Source: Chthoniobacterales bacterium
Lineage (GTDB): Bacteria > Verrucomicrobiota > Verrucomicrobiia > Chthoniobacterales > UBA10450
Length of the DNA: 64,000 nt
NCBI GenBank assembly: GCA_035274845.1
Contig: DATENU010000021.1
Span: 62,001 to 126,000, forward strand
Direction: 5' to 3'
The notes beneath the pieces were generated by a model that made no database searches, was not told the origin of the DNA, and was given only the letters and a program-made list of their open reading frames with translations. Below, piece by piece: positions 43,581 through 52,174 of the stretch. Positions within the stretch are counted from its first letter, which is position 1. Each line of letters starts with the position of its first letter. The translations under genes and the position numbers were made by a program.

Positions 43581-44359
43581 TTTTCTGCGAAATGGAGCAG
43601 GGCTTCGTGGACCCCAGCGCCATAATTCCTGGATGCGACATAGCCGCCGGCTGACCGGACGGCGTCCTTCACCTCGGCAATCGCGTTTGCCGGACAGGCG
43701 GGATATTGAGCGAAGCGGCCGTCGAGCATCGAGACATCGTTATGGTGGTCGCCCGCGGCGAAAATCTCTTCCCGCGGAATTTCCAGCAGCCTGGACAACT
43801 CGGCGAGGGCTGCGCCTTTGTGGTAATCCGCGTGGCAAAAGCGCAGGTAAACTGTGTTTCGTTGATAGTGAAATTTCGGCTGTTTCTCTCGCGCTCGATC
43901 GATGAATTTCGTGACGCGGTCCAATTCTTCTTCGCTCTCGGCGACGAGCCCCTCCAATCCGGCTGTGTGATAAAGCAGGCGCGCCCGGGTTTTTTGATTC
44001 ACGAAATCGACCACTTCCGCGAGGACTGACCTGGCGGAATGAAACAGTTCGGCATGATCGCGGGCGACCCGCTCATTCCAATCGCCATACGGCTCCCATT
44101 TTCTCCCGCCGTTCGACGCAGGACGAAAGATGTCGCGTTCGCTCGTCAGGATGAAATCAGGGTGGACCGGAAAATCGAAATCGGTCAGGCCTGATTCGAG
44201 CAGTTCCACGGACCGGCCGGTATTGATCGCCCAGAGGACGCCATTTTCCTGCAGCTTTTCGATCTGCGCCATGCAGCCGCGATCCAACACTGGATCGCTC
44301 CCGTGAGCGACCAGGGTGCCGTCGAAGTCGGTGCTGAGAAGGCGGATTTTCGCGGCCAT
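43577..44359 (-). CDS. HAD-superfamily hydrolase, Cof/type IIB
   Basis: A 260-residue phosphatase. Motif I STDFDGTL carries the nucleophile Asp and the acid/base Asp, motif II is INTGRS, and motif IV is FAAGDHHNDVSML. The cap between 80 and 190 is of the Cof/IIB kind. HAD-IIB enzymes dephosphorylate sugar phosphates or similar small metabolites; the substrate is not evident. It is convergent with the gene at 42991. Confidence 0.87.
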   Translation of the reverse strand: MAAKIRLLSTDFDGTLVAHGSDPVLDRGCMAQIEKLQENGVLWAINTGRSVELLESGLTDFDFPVHPDFILTSERDIFRPASNGGRKWEPYGDWNERVARDHAELFHSARSVLAEVVDFVNQKTRARLLYHTAGLEGLVAESEEELDRVTKFIDRAREKQPKFHYQRNTVYLRFCHADYHKGAALAELSRLLEIPREEIFAAGDHHNDVSMLDGRFAQYPACPANAIAEVKDAVRSAGGYVASRNYGAGVHEALLHFAEN

Positions 44360-44457
44360 CGGGTCGTTAATTTAGGGTTTGATTCCACAACCGCAATGCG
44401 CCTTAGCCTTGCGCGATCGAATCAGGAGCGTGATTGTGAGCAGGAGCGGGAGGGAAG

Positions 44458-44742
44458 ATGAAATCGGCTTACGAATTAGCGATGGAACGACTCGAGAAAA
44501 AGGCGCCGTCCGTCGCGTTGACGGACGAGCAAAAACAGCAGATCGCGGAGGTCGATTCCACGTTCAAAGCGCGGATTGCTGAGAAAGAGCTTTTCCTCAA
44601 GGATCAGATCGCCAAGGCCCAGACTAACGGGAACGCGGAGGAGGCCGAGTCCCTCCAAAAGCAGCTCACGATCGAAATCCGGCGTTTACAGGAAGACGCC
44701 GAAGCGAAGAAAGACAAACTCCGGGCCTCCTTTGCGGCCTAA
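44458..44742 (+). CDS. Small coiled-coil protein
   Basis: A 94-residue, highly charged protein that is nearly all helix (LTDEQKQQIAEVDSTFKARI, then IRRLQEDAEAKKDKL). GGAGGGA precedes the ATG. The heptad-like spacing suggests a coiled coil, perhaps dimeric. The family is not recognised and it has no close partner. Confidence 0.7.
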   Translation: MKSAYELAMERLEKKAPSVALTDEQKQQIAEVDSTFKARIAEKELFLKDQIAKAQTNGNAEEAESLQKQLTIEIRRLQEDAEAKKDKLRASFAA

Positions 44743-45140
44743 GAGTGTTTCGCAGACCCCGATTGGCTTGGCACGCCGGAAGCCCGGGCAACCCGGCAGG
44801 GTCGGGTCAAGCCTCCGAAAATCCGCTACTTAAGTAATTCCATGCGTTGGCCCTCCGAAAACTGGCTTCCGGAGCGGTCACCCTTCTCAATCTTGGAGGG
44901 CCGGAAAACGGATAATTTATTGCTCAAAATGATAATTTTTTCTTGCTTCCACACAGGGGGATCGCGTAAAAGCACGGCTGTCAGGCAAAAAAATATTAAT
45001 AGGGGCATAAAATTTGTTATTGACGGTGAGAGTCAATTATGACAAATATGGGAAACATAACAGATGCCCGTGACCGCAAAGGTTGTGGAAACGGCCTCAA
45101 AACATCGCAATAACAAACTGGACTCAGGAGAAAAAACAAA
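44743..45140. other. Structured, partly AT-rich leader region of the PEP-CTERM-like gene
   Basis: The 398-base gap holds two strong secondary structures. One is a GGCTTG/CAAGCC stem (44765-44770 with 44808-44813) enclosing GCCGG/CCGGC. The other is GGCCCTCC/GGAGGGCC (44849-44856 with 44895-44902) enclosing CTCCG/CGGAG. The word CCTCCGAAAA recurs at 44812 and 44852. An AT-rich stretch (44910-45050) follows, unlike the rest of the window, and probably contains the promoter. Confidence 0.5.
45020..45049 (+). promoter_or_regulatory. Possible sigma-70-like promoter
   Basis: TTGACG (45020-45025) matches a -35 box. AAATAT (45044-45049) is a weak -10 at 18-base spacing. It lies about 90 bases before the PEP-CTERM-like gene. 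The -35 overlaps a TTGAC/GTCAA inverted repeat that could be an operator. Confidence 0.3.
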
Positions 45141-45920
45141 ATGATCAAACGGAACTTCACAGCAGCCTTGGTCGCCCTCGGCATGGTGGCAATGGCAAGC
45201 GTCTCGCAAGCGGTCATCGTCGACCTCATCAATAACGACCAGGGCACCGTCACCAACAGTTACGGCACAGCCATTTTTCAATTCACCACTCCCCAGCCGA
45301 CTGGCACGGGCGTGATTCAACCGTTCCTGCGCATCCAGGCCACGGGCGTCGAGCAGGGTTACAACACCTCGGGTGGAACTCCGTTTGACGACAAAGCCGG
45401 CCCCTGGACGCATGACCTGAAGTTCTCGGACCTGCAATCAACGGCGGTCATGGTCAATGGCCAGACCTATTTCAAGCTCATGGTCGATCTCAACGAGCCC
45501 AACGGCAACAAGTCGACCATCAGCCTGGACAGCCTGAAGTTCTTCTCGTCGCATACCGGCGGCGCGACCACGACCAACATCTCCCAGCTCGGAACGCTCC
45601 GTTACGACCTGGATGCGGGTGGTGACAACCAGATCCTGTTCGATGCCGGCCGTAACCACGGCAGCGGTTCCGGTGACGCGTTCATGTATATCCCGGCCAG
45701 CGCCTTCGCGGGCGTCGGTGCGAACGACTTCATCTACATGTATGTCAAGATGGGCGAATCCGACGACGACACCGCTGGTGGCTTCGAAGAATTCACCCTC
45801 GTCCGCAACATGACGCCAGTTCCGGAAATGAGCGCGCTCTTCCCGATCGTTGGCTTGCTGGTCGCGGTTGGTTCGACTCACGTTCTGCGCCGCCGCCGCG
45901 CCGCGCAGGTGAAGTCCTAA
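45141..45920 (+). CDS. PEP-CTERM-like exported protein
   Basis: A 259-residue exported protein. The signal peptide (FTAALVALGMVAMASVSQA) is followed by a beta-rich domain with Asn/Gly/Thr-rich sequence. The C terminus VPEMSALFPIVGLLVAVG, ending in LRRRRAA, is a PEP-CTERM-type sorting tail (VPE, one membrane helix, Arg cluster) recognised by exosortase. Such proteins are sorted to the envelope or matrix. CAGGAG precedes the ATG and a strong terminator follows, so this is a single-gene unit. Confidence 0.82.
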   Translation: MIKRNFTAALVALGMVAMASVSQAVIVDLINNDQGTVTNSYGTAIFQFTTPQPTGTGVIQPFLRIQATGVEQGYNTSGGTPFDDKAGPWTHDLKFSDLQSTAVMVNGQTYFKLMVDLNEPNGNKSTISLDSLKFFSSHTGGATTTNISQLGTLRYDLDAGGDNQILFDAGRNHGSGSGDAFMYIPASAFAGVGANDFIYMYVKMGESDDDTAGGFEEFTLVRNMTPVPEMSALFPIVGLLVAVGSTHVLRRRRAAQVKS

Positions 45921-45953
45921 GTAGTTTACTTTTTTCTTATCTCCATTGTTTGG

Positions 45954-45990
45954 CGGAGGCGACAGTGATCCTGTCGCCTCCGTTTTTTTT
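45954..45990 (+). terminator. Rho-independent terminator
   Basis: A perfect 12-bp stem, CGGAGGCGACAG (45954-45965) and CTGTCGCCTCCG (45971-45982), with a five-base loop is followed by eight T. It ends the PEP-CTERM-like gene. Confidence 0.93.
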
Positions 45991-46061
45991 GCATATCGCT
46001 TGTCCAATCAGCGATTGCCAATCAGACCCGGGCGCGCCTAAGTTAGCGGCCCTTCGAGATT

Positions 46062-47024
46062 ATGTTTGCGCTCCAACCCGAAATGAAGGTCTTCAGCGGT
46101 TCCGCCAACCGGGAGCTCGCCCAACGCATTTGCGACTGCATCGGCACGCCGCTCGGCCAGGCGACGATCAGCTCATTCCCCGACGGCGAGACCTATGTAA
46201 AAATCGAGGAGAACATTCGCGGCCGCGATGTTTTCATTATTCAGCCGACCTCGCCGCCGACCAATCAGCACCTGATGGAGTTGCTGATCATGGTGGACGC
46301 GGCACGCCGGGCGAGCGCGGATCGGATCACGGCGGTCATCCCGTTTTTCGGTTACGCACGGCAGGACCGTAAGGATCAGCCGCGGGTGCCGATTACGGCC
46401 AAGCTGGTGGCGAACCTCCTTCACGCGGCCGGAGTGAGCCGGGTGCTGACGATGGACCTGCACGCCCAGCAGGTGCAGGGTTTTTTCGATATCCCGGTGG
46501 ATCACCTCTATTCAATGCCGGTGCTGCTCAAGTACGTCCGGACGCGTCTTACCCGCAAAACGGTCGTCGTTTCGCCGGACGTCGGCGGATTAAAGATGGC
46601 CTCCGCCTACTCGCAGGCTCTGGGCGCGAACCTGGCGATCGTGGCCAAGCAGCGCAAGAGCGCGACCGAGACCAAGGCGTTGTACGTTATCGGCGAGGTG
46701 GACGGCTGCGATGTCCTCCTGGTGGACGACCTCACCGAGACAGCGGGCACGCTGACCTCCGCCGCCACGGTCCTCAAAGAGCACGGCGCCTTGGACATTT
46801 ACGCCGGGGTGGCCCACGCCGTCCTGGTAGATGTTGCGATTCCCCGGTTGCAAAATTCCCAGATCGAGGAATTAATAACGACCAACAGCACGCCCATACG
46901 CCCGGTGGAAGGATTTAAGACCACTGTGCTATGCGTCGCCGAGCTTCTCGGCGAAGGGATGAAACGAATCCACAACGACGAATCCGTTTCCTCGCTGTTC
47001 AAGATCGATAACGACGGCAAATAG
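46062..47024 (+). CDS. prs: Ribose-phosphate pyrophosphokinase
   Basis: A 320-residue PRPP synthase that makes PRPP from ribose 5-phosphate and ATP for nucleotide, His and Trp synthesis. ATP-site residues are in YARQDRKDQPR, the metal-binding motif is LTMDLHAQQVQGFF, and the PRPP loop is DVLLVDDLTETAGTL. The length and the start FALQPEMKVFSGSAN fit the family; an internal ATG at 46083 is also possible. It is the first gene of the run to dprA. Confidence 0.96.
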   Translation: MFALQPEMKVFSGSANRELAQRICDCIGTPLGQATISSFPDGETYVKIEENIRGRDVFIIQPTSPPTNQHLMELLIMVDAARRASADRITAVIPFFGYARQDRKDQPRVPITAKLVANLLHAAGVSRVLTMDLHAQQVQGFFDIPVDHLYSMPVLLKYVRTRLTRKTVVVSPDVGGLKMASAYSQALGANLAIVAKQRKSATETKALYVIGEVDGCDVLLVDDLTETAGTLTSAATVLKEHGALDIYAGVAHAVLVDVAIPRLQNSQIEELITTNSTPIRPVEGFKTTVLCVAELLGEGMKRIHNDESVSSLFKIDNDGK

Positions 47025-47033
47025 AATTCCATT

Positions 47034-47723
47034 ATGGCTAAGCAGGTAAAACTCACGGCGGAGCGGCGGACAGCGACAGGGCGTTCCGCAGTGCGAAAAC
47101 TCAAGGCAGCGGGCTCCATCCCGGCGGTAATTTACGGCGCGAAGGACAAGCCGGAGACCCTGCAGGTATCGAAGCGCGAAATCAACGCCATGCTCAGCCA
47201 TGCCGCGGGTGAAAACATCCTGGTGGAACTGGAGATCGGCGGGAAGAACCGCCTCGCTCTCGTGCAGGAAGTCCAGCACGCGCCCATCGGAGGCGGGATT
47301 CTGCATATCGACTTCCACGCGGTCTCCGTGGACGAAGTGATTCAAGCCGACGTCCCGGTCGAGCCGGTTGGGGTGGCCAACGGCGTCAAGAACATGGGCG
47401 GCCTTCTCGAACAAAATCTTCGCTCGCTCGCGATTGAATGTCTTCCGCGCGATCTGCCTGATGTCATCAAGGTGGACGTTTCCGCGCTCAACATTGGAGA
47501 CGCCATTCACGTTCGGGAGATCCAGTTGCCGGCCGGTGTGACGACCAGAATTCAGCCCGACCTGACCGCGTTCTCCGTCCTCGCGCCGACGGTCGAGGAA
47601 GAACCAGTGGCTGCCGTGGCCGACGCCGCAGCCGGGCCGGAAGTCATCAAGGAGAAGAAGGAAGAACCGGAAGGCGGAGCTGCTCCGGCCGGTGGCGCGA
47701 AGGAGAAAGAGCCGAAGAAATAA
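47034..47723 (+). CDS. rplY: 50S ribosomal protein L25, CTC form
   Basis: A 229-residue long-form L25 that binds 5S rRNA. The N-terminal domain (LTAERRTATGRSAVRKLK, then IPAVIYG) is the 5S-binding part. A C-terminal TL5/CTC domain (EVIQADVPVEPVGVANGVKN) follows, and the tail is a charged Ala/Glu/Lys stretch. It begins nine bases after prs, as often seen in prs-rplY-pth runs. Confidence 0.95.
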   Translation: MAKQVKLTAERRTATGRSAVRKLKAAGSIPAVIYGAKDKPETLQVSKREINAMLSHAAGENILVELEIGGKNRLALVQEVQHAPIGGGILHIDFHAVSVDEVIQADVPVEPVGVANGVKNMGGLLEQNLRSLAIECLPRDLPDVIKVDVSALNIGDAIHVREIQLPAGVTTRIQPDLTAFSVLAPTVEEEPVAAVADAAAGPEVIKEKKEEPEGGAAPAGGAKEKEPKK

Positions 47724-47728
47724 GGTGG

Positions 47729-47749
47729 ATCGAGCGCTCCGCGCTCGAT
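47729..47749 (+). terminator. Intercistronic hairpin
   Basis: ATCGAGCGC-tcc-GCGCTCGAT (47729-47749) forms a nine-base-pair stem just after the rplY stop. There is no T run, so it may protect or process the mRNA rather than terminate it. Confidence 0.5.
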
Positions 47750-47798
47750 GTTTGCAGGCGGCGGATCCGTAATTTTGTTAGCATCGCCCGCCAATTGC

Positions 47799-48377
47799 AT
47801 GTCCACGTCGAACGCTGTTCGTTTAGTCGCCGGCCTGGGTAATCCCGGGCCGGAATATGATGGCACTCGCCATAATATCGGGTTCGCGATCGTGGATCGG
47901 CTGGCTGCCGAATTGGGGCTCACCTGGCAGCATGAGAAACGGTGGCATCTGCTCTGGGCCAAAGGCGAGAGAGTGATCCTCGTTAAGCCGACGAGCTACA
48001 TGAATCGGAGCGGCGAACCCATCCAGGCGATCGCCCAATTCTACAAAATCACGCCCGCGGAAATGCTTATCGTCCTTGACGACATGGATTTGCCCCTGGG
48101 ACGGCTTAGGTTGCGGCCCGATGGCGGAACCGCCGGTCACAACGGCCTCGAGTCGGTAATCGTGCAGTTCGGGACCGAGGAAATTCCGCGGTTGCGCGTC
48201 GGGATTGGCGCCGCTCCCAAGGAGGGCTCCGTCGATTATGTCCTCGGCCGTTTTTTCGAGGAAGAGCGCCCAATCGCGGAAAAGACCGTCGCCCGCGCGG
48301 TGGAGGCGGTGAAATGGTCAATTGACAAAGGCGTGCTTTCCGCGATGAACCTTTTCAACAAAAATCCAGAAACATGA
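47799..48377 (+). CDS. pth: Peptidyl-tRNA hydrolase
   Basis: A 192-residue enzyme that releases tRNA from stalled peptidyl-tRNA. Diagnostic motifs are GLGNPGPEYDGTRHNIGF with the catalytic His, TSYMNRSGEP, and DDMDLPLGRLRLRPDGGTAGHNGLES. The ATG at 47799 starts the conserved domain; the earlier frame start at 47748 has no matching sequence. The stop overlaps rpsF by four bases. Confidence 0.95.
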   Translation: MSTSNAVRLVAGLGNPGPEYDGTRHNIGFAIVDRLAAELGLTWQHEKRWHLLWAKGERVILVKPTSYMNRSGEPIQAIAQFYKITPAEMLIVLDDMDLPLGRLRLRPDGGTAGHNGLESVIVQFGTEEIPRLRVGIGAAPKEGSVDYVLGRFFEEERPIAEKTVARAVEAVKWSIDKGVLSAMNLFNKNPET

Positions 48378-48703
48378 AGAACCGTTACGAAGCTTTGCTC
48401 GTGTTGAATACACAGGGCAGGGATGACACCGTCAAGGACGTCGTCGATCGCCTTGAATCCGAATTTCAAAAGGAAGGGGCCGAGATCGAGCAGGTCCAGA
48501 AAATGGACAAGCGCCAGTTTTCCTACATGGCGGGCGAACTCGAGGCCGGCCATTACGTGAATTTTATTTTTCACGCCGACCCGCAGTTGATCACCAAGCT
48601 GCGTTCGAAGTTCAAGCTCGATCCGGAAGTTTACCGCCAGCATTACCAGCGCCTCCGTCCGAAAGTGGAGAAGCCGGCGAAAAAGTTGGCCGGGGCCGAA
48701 TAA
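48374..48703 (+). CDS. rpsF: 30S ribosomal protein S6
   Basis: A 109-residue S6: NRYEALLVLN at the start, KRQFSYMAGELEAGHYVNFIF in the middle and LDPEVYRQHYQRL near the end. It binds the S18/16S rRNA platform of the small subunit. ATGA overlap with pth shows coupling. The gene for S18 (rpsR), often nearby, is not in the window. Confidence 0.95.
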   Translation: MKNRYEALLVLNTQGRDDTVKDVVDRLESEFQKEGAEIEQVQKMDKRQFSYMAGELEAGHYVNFIFHADPQLITKLRSKFKLDPEVYRQHYQRLRPKVEKPAKKLAGAE

Positions 48704-48721
48704 TTCCGCTAGAAGGGCGGC

Positions 48722-49168
48722 ATGGCCAGTTTCAATAAAGTCATCCTTCTCGGAAACCTCACCCGCGATCCCGAGGTCCGATATACCCCCAAGGGGACAG
48801 CCGTCACGGAATTAGGCATGGCCGTGAACCGCGTTTACAGCGCCGAGAACGGCGAGAAACGCGAGGAAACGACATTTGTCGATGTCACGCTTTGGGGGCG
48901 GACCGCGGAGATTGCCGGGGAATATCTAAAAAAAGGGCGCCCTGTTCTTATTGAGGGCCGTCTCCAGCTCGACACCTGGGACGACAAGCAATCGGGTCAA
49001 AAACGGAGCAAGTTGAAAGTCGTTGGGGAAGCCCTTCAGCTGATCGGCGGCCGCCCCGGCGCTGGTGGCGGCGGCGGAGACGAAGAGGGCGGTTCGCGAT
49101 TGAGCCGGCCGGCGCCTCCCCCGAAATCCGCGCCTTCCGCCCCAGACGACGACGAAATTCCATTCTAG
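48722..49168 (+). CDS. ssb: Single-stranded DNA-binding protein
   Basis: A 148-residue SSB: the OB fold begins MASFNKVILLGNLTRDPEVR and contains FVDVTLWGRTAEIAGEYLKKG. A Gly-rich linker leads to the acidic tip DDDEIPF, which recruits repair and replication proteins. It lies 18 bases after rpsF, a classical neighbour, and dprA follows instead of rpsR. Confidence 0.96.
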   Translation: MASFNKVILLGNLTRDPEVRYTPKGTAVTELGMAVNRVYSAENGEKREETTFVDVTLWGRTAEIAGEYLKKGRPVLIEGRLQLDTWDDKQSGQKRSKLKVVGEALQLIGGRPGAGGGGGDEEGGSRLSRPAPPPKSAPSAPDDDEIPF

Positions 49169-49189
49169 CGTCTCCCGGGCGCTGAATAG

Positions 49190-50290
49190 ATGACCCCCTC
49201 GGAAGCCTGCATCGCGCTGAACATGCTTCCGACGATGGGGCCGGTGCGGCTCCGGAAGCTGCTCGAAGTTTTCGAAACGCCGGACCGAATTCTTTCCGCC
49301 AGGCGCGACTCCTTGCGGGCGGTCGAAGGTATCGGTCGGGAAGTCGTCGACCAGATTACGAATTGGGAGACGCTCGTCGATCTTCCAGCGGAGTTGGAGC
49401 GCATTCGGGATTTCGGAGCGGAAGTGATCACGGCGGAGTCGCCCGTTTATCCGAAGCAACTGCGCGAAATCCATTCGCCGCCGATCGTTCTCTACGTCTG
49501 GGGCGAACTGACCGAGCGCGATCAACACGCCATCGCCGTCATCGGCTCGCGGCGGACAACCCATTACGGGTTGGAGTCGGCCAAGAAGCTTTCCTATCAG
49601 CTCGCTTACGCCGGCCTGACCGTGATCAGCGGGCTGGCGCGCGGCATCGATACGGCGGCCCACCAGGGAGCGCTCGCCGCCAAAGGGCGCACGGTGGCGG
49701 TGATCGGTTCGGGATTGTCGAAGCTCTATCCGCCGGAGAATGCGGCGCTCGCGGAAAAGATTCGGAGCGGACACGGCGCCGTCGTCTCCGAATTCTCGAT
49801 GGAGATCGAGCCGGACCGCCAGACGTTTCCGATGCGCAATCGCATCATCAGCGGCTGGAGCCAGGGCCTGCTCGTGGTGGAGGCGGGCGCGAATAGCGGG
49901 GCGCTCATCAGCGTGGCTCAGGCGCTGGAGCAGGGGCGCAACGTTTACGCCGTGCCTGGGCACATTAATGCGCCGACCGCCATCGGGTCGAATCGCCTGA
50001 TTCAGCAGGGAGCGAAGCTGATCATGGACGCGAGCGACATTCTTGACGACCTGCAGATCTTGCTGCCCGAGTCCCGGCCAGCGCCGGCGGCGACCGTGCG
50101 CGCGTTGCCGGAGCTCAGTGACGACGAACGCCGGGTGTATGATTCCATTCGCGAAACCGAAACGTCGATCGACGATATCGCAACGAAAGCAGAATTGCCG
50201 AGCGGCACCGTCTCTTCGACGCTGTTGCGTTTGGAGCTCAAGAAGCTGGTGAAACAACTGCCCGGAAAATATTTCGTGAAGCTCGGATAG
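49190..50290 (+). CDS. dprA: DNA-processing protein DprA
   Basis: A 366-residue DprA/Smf that loads RecA on incoming single-stranded DNA during transformation. An N-terminal helix-hairpin-helix-like part is followed by the Rossmann core with VIGSRRTTHYG and SGLARGIDTAAHQGAL, and by GHINAPTAIGSNRLIQQGA. A C-terminal winged helix (SDDERRVYDSIRETETSID) closes it. It starts 21 bases after ssb, so SSB and DprA, which work on the same substrate, are probably co-expressed. Confidence 0.95.
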   Translation: MTPSEACIALNMLPTMGPVRLRKLLEVFETPDRILSARRDSLRAVEGIGREVVDQITNWETLVDLPAELERIRDFGAEVITAESPVYPKQLREIHSPPIVLYVWGELTERDQHAIAVIGSRRTTHYGLESAKKLSYQLAYAGLTVISGLARGIDTAAHQGALAAKGRTVAVIGSGLSKLYPPENAALAEKIRSGHGAVVSEFSMEIEPDRQTFPMRNRIISGWSQGLLVVEAGANSGALISVAQALEQGRNVYAVPGHINAPTAIGSNRLIQQGAKLIMDASDILDDLQILLPESRPAPAATVRALPELSDDERRVYDSIRETETSIDDIATKAELPSGTVSSTLLRLELKKLVKQLPGKYFVKLG

Positions 50291-50431
50291 TCTTCTGTAG
50301 CCGCGTCGCTGTGCGATGCGCCGTTGTAGTGTTCGCTGTCTCAGCGAAAATGTCGAAGCGGCGCTAGCGGTAACAAACGGGTTACTTTTCGCAATTCGCA
50401 TCGTCGGGTGTGGTCGTGCAACGTCCGCGCC

Positions 50432-52066
50432 ATGATTCAACCAAATCCTCTCCAAAGTTTTGGAAAAAAACGGGCGCGAAGCAAAACGCTGTCGCGCATA
50501 ACTGACAATTCATTTGCGGCACGAGCGCGGTCGACGGGAGCAAAACTTCTGTTCGGTGCGGCGACGGCTATTCTCTTCACGATGGCGGCGGTCGATCGAT
50601 CGCTCGCAGCAGCGAGCGCCGGTTGCGAGGGCGGAGCATTTACTCTCCTCGGTCTGAGCGGCGATCAACGCGCCACCGTTCCGGCCAGTAGCGTGCCGAG
50701 CTCGTTTTTGGTCAAAGGCAAGTACGTCGAATTCACTGTCGATGCGGCAACGTTCGGGGTCCGGGACTGGACCCTGAGCGGCGCACCGAATCCTCTGGAC
50801 ATCACCGGAGGTCAGCGCACGGTTGTGTTCGCGAGCAAGATGCCCGACCATCGCGGTGCGGTATTGAACAGCGACATCCGGGTCGACAACTCGGGCGGTT
50901 CTATCGTGATTTCCCGCACCGGACCCGGTGTGGCGATGAAAATCCAGGCGAAGGATTGTGCGAATGGCGGCGTGTTCCAGATGGAGATCGAACGTGACGA
51001 TGCCACCGCGACCGTGTTCACGCACGTGCTCGGCGACGGCGTTTTTTACTTCGATAATCCAAACGTACGGGACCGGCTCGGCGAAAATATTCCGTGCTCG
51101 GGTGTTTTGCCCGACGGCACGCCAGTGGCTTGTAACGGCGCGAATCCTGACGGCACCGTCACCGTGACCGCGCGCGTTAATTTCGGGAACGATGTCTCGA
51201 GCAAGTTTGTCGGCCGCGATAGTTCGCAGGTGGCCACGCGGATCTCGGGCGGTTGCCCAAACAACATTCCGAACCCAACCCATCCGGGATCGGTCAATCA
51301 TTGCGGAGCGATCTCGCAATGGAGCGTGGCGAGCGGCGGACGCATGGGACAGGTGATGGGTGAAGATGCAACCGAGATCGCGCCGGCTGCGACGGCTTGC
51401 ACGGAAAACTGCACCGCGCAAAACCAGGTGAATGGCCGGGCACTGGTGGTCGGGTTCCCATTCCCAGTGCCGGACGCGGTTCGTTTGAAGCCGCGTTTCG
51501 CGCAACTTTCGAACGGTCAGCTGGCAGCAATCACCGTCTCGCCCGACAATTTGGTCGGCGGCACAAACGCGCAGGCGACCGTGAGTCTGGCGGCCGGGGC
51601 GCCGGCGGGCGGCGTGGTGGTGCAATTGAGCAGCAGCAATCCGAACCTCGCGAATGTGCCGGCAACGGCGACGATTCCGGCCGGATTGGTTGAGACGACG
51701 TTCAACGTGACGACCACTCAGGTCCTCTCACCAACGTCGGCCACGTTGCGAGGAACCGCGGGCAATGCGACACAGAGTGTCGGCTTAACGGTGAAACCGC
51801 CGCAGCAGGTCGCAACCGATTCGGTAGCGATTACGCGCGCCGAGTACATCAGCTCGAAGCGTCAATTGAACGTGGAAGCAACGAGCACGAATAAAGCGGC
51901 CACGTTGACGGTGTATGTGACCTCGACCAACGCCATGGTCGGCACTTTGACCGGCGACGGCAGCGGACGATTCAAAGGTTTGCTGAACCTTGCCACGTAT
52001 CCCGGCAACATCACTGTCCGCAGCAGCGCGGGCGGCACTGCGGCCGGAGGGGTAATGCTGAAGTAA
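50432..52066 (+). CDS. Secreted protein with Ig-like domains
   Basis: A 544-residue exported protein with a long N-terminal signal anchor (KLLFGAATAILFTMAAV, cleavage near SLAAA). Residues 60-330 form an unknown beta-rich domain with Cys pairs (NENCTA-like, CPNNIPNP). Then come two immunoglobulin-like strand-rich segments (ITVSPDNLVGGTNAQATVSL and VAITRAEYISSKRQLNVEA). The ATG at 50432 is preferred over the upstream start at 50408. It has its own strong terminator. Confidence 0.65.
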   Translation: MIQPNPLQSFGKKRARSKTLSRITDNSFAARARSTGAKLLFGAATAILFTMAAVDRSLAAASAGCEGGAFTLLGLSGDQRATVPASSVPSSFLVKGKYVEFTVDAATFGVRDWTLSGAPNPLDITGGQRTVVFASKMPDHRGAVLNSDIRVDNSGGSIVISRTGPGVAMKIQAKDCANGGVFQMEIERDDATATVFTHVLGDGVFYFDNPNVRDRLGENIPCSGVLPDGTPVACNGANPDGTVTVTARVNFGNDVSSKFVGRDSSQVATRISGGCPNNIPNPTHPGSVNHCGAISQWSVASGGRMGQVMGEDATEIAPAATACTENCTAQNQVNGRALVVGFPFPVPDAVRLKPRFAQLSNGQLAAITVSPDNLVGGTNAQATVSLAAGAPAGGVVVQLSSSNPNLANVPATATIPAGLVETTFNVTTTQVLSPTSATLRGTAGNATQSVGLTVKPPQQVATDSVAITRAEYISSKRQLNVEATSTNKAATLTVYVTSTNAMVGTLTGDGSGRFKGLLNLATYPGNITVRSSAGGTAAGGVMLK

Positions 52067-52091
52067 GGTTACTGACTAAGAACAATTAACA

Positions 52092-52141
52092 GCCCTGCCA
52101 TTGTCTCGCGCGTTAGCGAGGGATTGGCAGGGCGATTGTTT
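52092..52141 (+). terminator. Rho-independent terminator
   Basis: GCCCTGCCA (52092-52100) pairs with TGGCAGGGC (52125-52133), with an inner CTCGC/GCGAG stem, followed by gattgttttt. It ends the secreted Ig-like gene. Confidence 0.82.
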
Positions 52142-52174
52142 TTAGAGACGGACAAGTGCACGCTACCGCGCGCG

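Noticed and set aside
44761-44825. c-di-GMP-I riboswitch or signal recognition particle RNA
   Set aside because: Only short words match (CACGC, GCCTCCG); the tetraloop receptor and P1 pairing cannot be fitted, so only a structured leader is claimed.
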